Origin: RGIG3701 sp964438515
GTDB lineage: Bacteria > Planctomycetota > Planctomycetia > Pirellulales > Thermoguttaceae
Direction of reading: 5' to 3'
Assembly: GCA_964438515.1 (NCBI GenBank)
Contig: CAYTLK010000132.1
Span: 1 to 9,811 of the forward strand
DNA: 9,811 bases
Part shown: positions 8,878 through 9,811 of the stretch, piece by piece
How positions within the stretch are numbered: the first letter of the stretch is position 1
How the letters are laid out: each line of letters begins with the position of its first letter
Notes under the pieces: model-generated
What the model saw: only the letters and a program-made list of their open reading frames with translations
What the model was told of the DNA's origin: nothing
The model's database searches: none
Translations under genes and position numbers: made by a program

Positions 8878-9602
8878 AGCTGTCCGTAGTAAGCCGTGGA
8901 ACCATGTTTTCGATGGTAGTGTTTGTCTTGAACGTAATCTTCGAGCGCCGGAGAATCTCCGGAAATCGTCAGAGTGCACAGCGCCATTTGTGCGACGGCC
9001 TCCAATGCGGCGGCGTTTTTCACCGCCTCCTGAGCGTTTTTGCCCCACGCAAAAGGACCATGACCCGCCGCCAGAACCGCAGGAACTTCGACGGGATTGA
9101 GCCGTCCTTCCTCAAAACGTTCCGCAATTACGATTCCTGTATTTTTTTCATAGGCGTTCTCGACCTCCTCACGCGTCAGCGGCCGCGTCACGGGAACCGA
9201 CCCGTAAAAATGGTCCGCGTGCGTCGTTCCGAAACACGGAATTTCGCGGCGAGCCTGCGCCCACGCAACGGCGTGCGTGCTGTGAGTGTGCACGATTCCG
9301 CGAAGCGCTGCGGCTTCCGGATGGTTCTGTTGAAACCGTTCGAAAAACTTCAGCAGCTCCAAATACGTCGGCGTGTCGGAGGACGGGCGAAAATCCCCTT
9401 CGCAGACGGTGCCGTCTCGTCGAACGAGGACCATGTCGGACGGTTTCATGTGTTCGTACGACACGCCGCTGGGTTTGATGACGAGGATTTCGCCGTCCTC
9501 AGTAACTTCACCGACATTTCCCCACGTCAGCGTAACGAGACCGTGTCGCACGAGAGCCAGATTGGCCTCGCAGACGATTTCTTTTAATTCGGAAATGTTC
9601 AT
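8868..9602 (-). CDS. araD: L-ribulose-5-phosphate 4-epimerase
   Basis: A 244-residue cytoplasmic zinc enzyme of the class II aldolase family that converts L-ribulose 5-phosphate to D-xylulose 5-phosphate, feeding the pentose phosphate pathway. Zinc ligands His105 and His107 (IVHTHSTH) and His181 (AAGHGPFAWG) are present, as are Asp76 (SSDTPTYLELL), Asp130 (TTHADHFYG), His228 and Tyr239 (HGSTAYYGQ). All align with E. coli AraD at a constant shift of ten residues (His95, His97, His171, Asp76 region excepted, Asp120, His218, Tyr229). The start is supported by AAAGGAG at 9607-9613 and the usual N-terminus. The related UlaF and SgbE epimerases have the same chemistry; context with araA favours AraD. 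It is the first gene of the minus-strand series, has its own promoter, and its stop codon lies inside the operator of the following regulator gene (gap 85 bp). Confidence 0.94.
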   Translation of the reverse strand: MNISELKEIVCEANLALVRHGLVTLTWGNVGEVTEDGEILVIKPSGVSYEHMKPSDMVLVRRDGTVCEGDFRPSSDTPTYLELLKFFERFQQNHPEAAALRGIVHTHSTHAVAWAQARREIPCFGTTHADHFYGSVPVTRPLTREEVENAYEKNTGIVIAERFEEGRLNPVEVPAVLAAGHGPFAWGKNAQEAVKNAAALEAVAQMALCTLTISGDSPALEDYVQDKHYHRKHGSTAYYGQLRK

Positions 9603-9638
9603 TTTACTCCTTTCTCAAATTTGAAATTCATATTCTTT

Positions 9639-9666
9639 ATTGTAATCTTCTTTTTTCAAAATACAA
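9639..9666 (-). promoter_or_regulatory. Likely araD promoter
   Basis: Minus strand TTGTAT (9661-9666), a 16-bp spacer and TACAAT (9639-9644) form a plausible sigma-70-type promoter. The predicted start is near 9632, giving a leader of about 30 nt to the araD ATG. The nearest half-site of operator B ends 17 bp upstream of the -35, so the same bound protein might influence both directions. Confidence 0.5.
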
Positions 9667-9683
9667 GCGGGAATTATCCATTT

Positions 9684-9747
9684 GCGCAAATAGGAAACTT
9701 ATTCTGCGCAAAAGTGCATTGACAAACGGTCCCACATGATTTATAAT
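9684..9747 (+). promoter_or_regulatory. Outward promoter and paired operator divergent from araD (site B)
   Basis: Plus strand: half-site GCGCAAATAG (9684-9693, preceded by T), second half-site GCGCAAAAGT (9706-9715) starting 22 bp later, consensus -35 TTGACA (9719-9724) starting 13 bp after that, a 17-bp spacer and consensus -10 TATAAT (9742-9747). The first half-site lies within the 12-bp palindrome ATTTGCGCAAAT (9680-9691). The promoter points right, so it drives a gene beginning beyond the window, probably another member of the arabinose regulon. Confidence 0.75.
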
Positions 9748-9811
9748 GATACGAATCACACTTTAAGATTCAATTTTGACGGTGAATTCCCCCGTCCCAT
9801 GCGAGCCGGGG
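9748..9811 (+). other. Start of an untranslated leader running off the right edge
   Basis: The predicted transcript from site B starts near 9754. No Shine-Dalgarno with a nearby start codon is seen; an ATG at 9799-9801 lacks one. CCCCG (9790-9794) and CGGGG (9807-9811) can pair around a 12-nt loop, so the leader may be structured, but the window ends here. Confidence 0.3.

Noticed and set aside
9799..9811. ATG near the right edge as the start of the plus-strand gene
   Set aside because: No ribosome binding site precedes it and only a few codons are visible; it lies in the loop of a possible hairpin.

Overview
The window reads as an L-arabinose utilisation locus. All six recognisable genes lie on the minus strand, in transcription order (right to left): L-ribulose-5-phosphate 4-epimerase (araD), a XylR-type AraC-family regulator, a sodium:solute symporter, L-arabinose isomerase (araA), a secreted GH127 beta-L-arabinofuranosidase, and the first ~440 codons of a secreted LamG-fold protein that runs off the left edge. 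No RNA gene, insertion sequence or CRISPR array was seen. The organism is probably a Gram-negative carbohydrate degrader of the PVC group (Planctomycetes, Lentisphaerae or Verrucomicrobia), possibly from a gut or rumen. This is inferred from the XylR-like fusion regulator, an SSS transporter in place of an ABC or TonB system, the GH127/DUF1680 enzyme and the LamG-type secreted protein; taxonomy is not proven by the sequence.

Layout. 1-1319: secreted LamG protein, partial. 1320-1508: its promoter with a paired operator. 1509-3878: GH127. 3918-5417: araA, 39 bp upstream of GH127 and probably cotranscribed. 5418-5548: intergenic leader with two small hairpins. 5600-5699: 100 N, flanked on both sides by the same 55 bp, which looks like an assembly artefact. 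5704-7557: symporter. 7577-8782: regulator, 19 bp from the symporter. 8783-8867: regulator promoter and operator, overlapping the araD stop codon. 8868-9602: araD. 9603-9811: divergent control region with a minus-strand promoter for araD and a strong plus-strand promoter leading out of the window.

How it works together. GH127 carries a signal peptide and should release L-arabinose outside the cytoplasm; the symporter would import it; AraA makes L-ribulose; AraD converts L-ribulose 5-phosphate to D-xylulose 5-phosphate. The kinase step (AraB or equivalent) is not in the window. The LamG protein may bind or display the polysaccharide.

The most notable observation is regulatory. Three intergenic sites share one architecture: a TGCGCAAATAG half-site, a second (G/T)CGCAA half-site starting exactly 22 bp later, a -35 position starting exactly 13 bp after that, then a -10 box 16-17 bp further on. 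They lie upstream of the LamG gene, upstream of the regulator itself, and at the outward plus-strand promoter beside araD. This is the geometry expected of an AraC-family activator binding two helical turns and contacting polymerase next to the -35, so I propose it as the operator of the encoded XylR-like protein.
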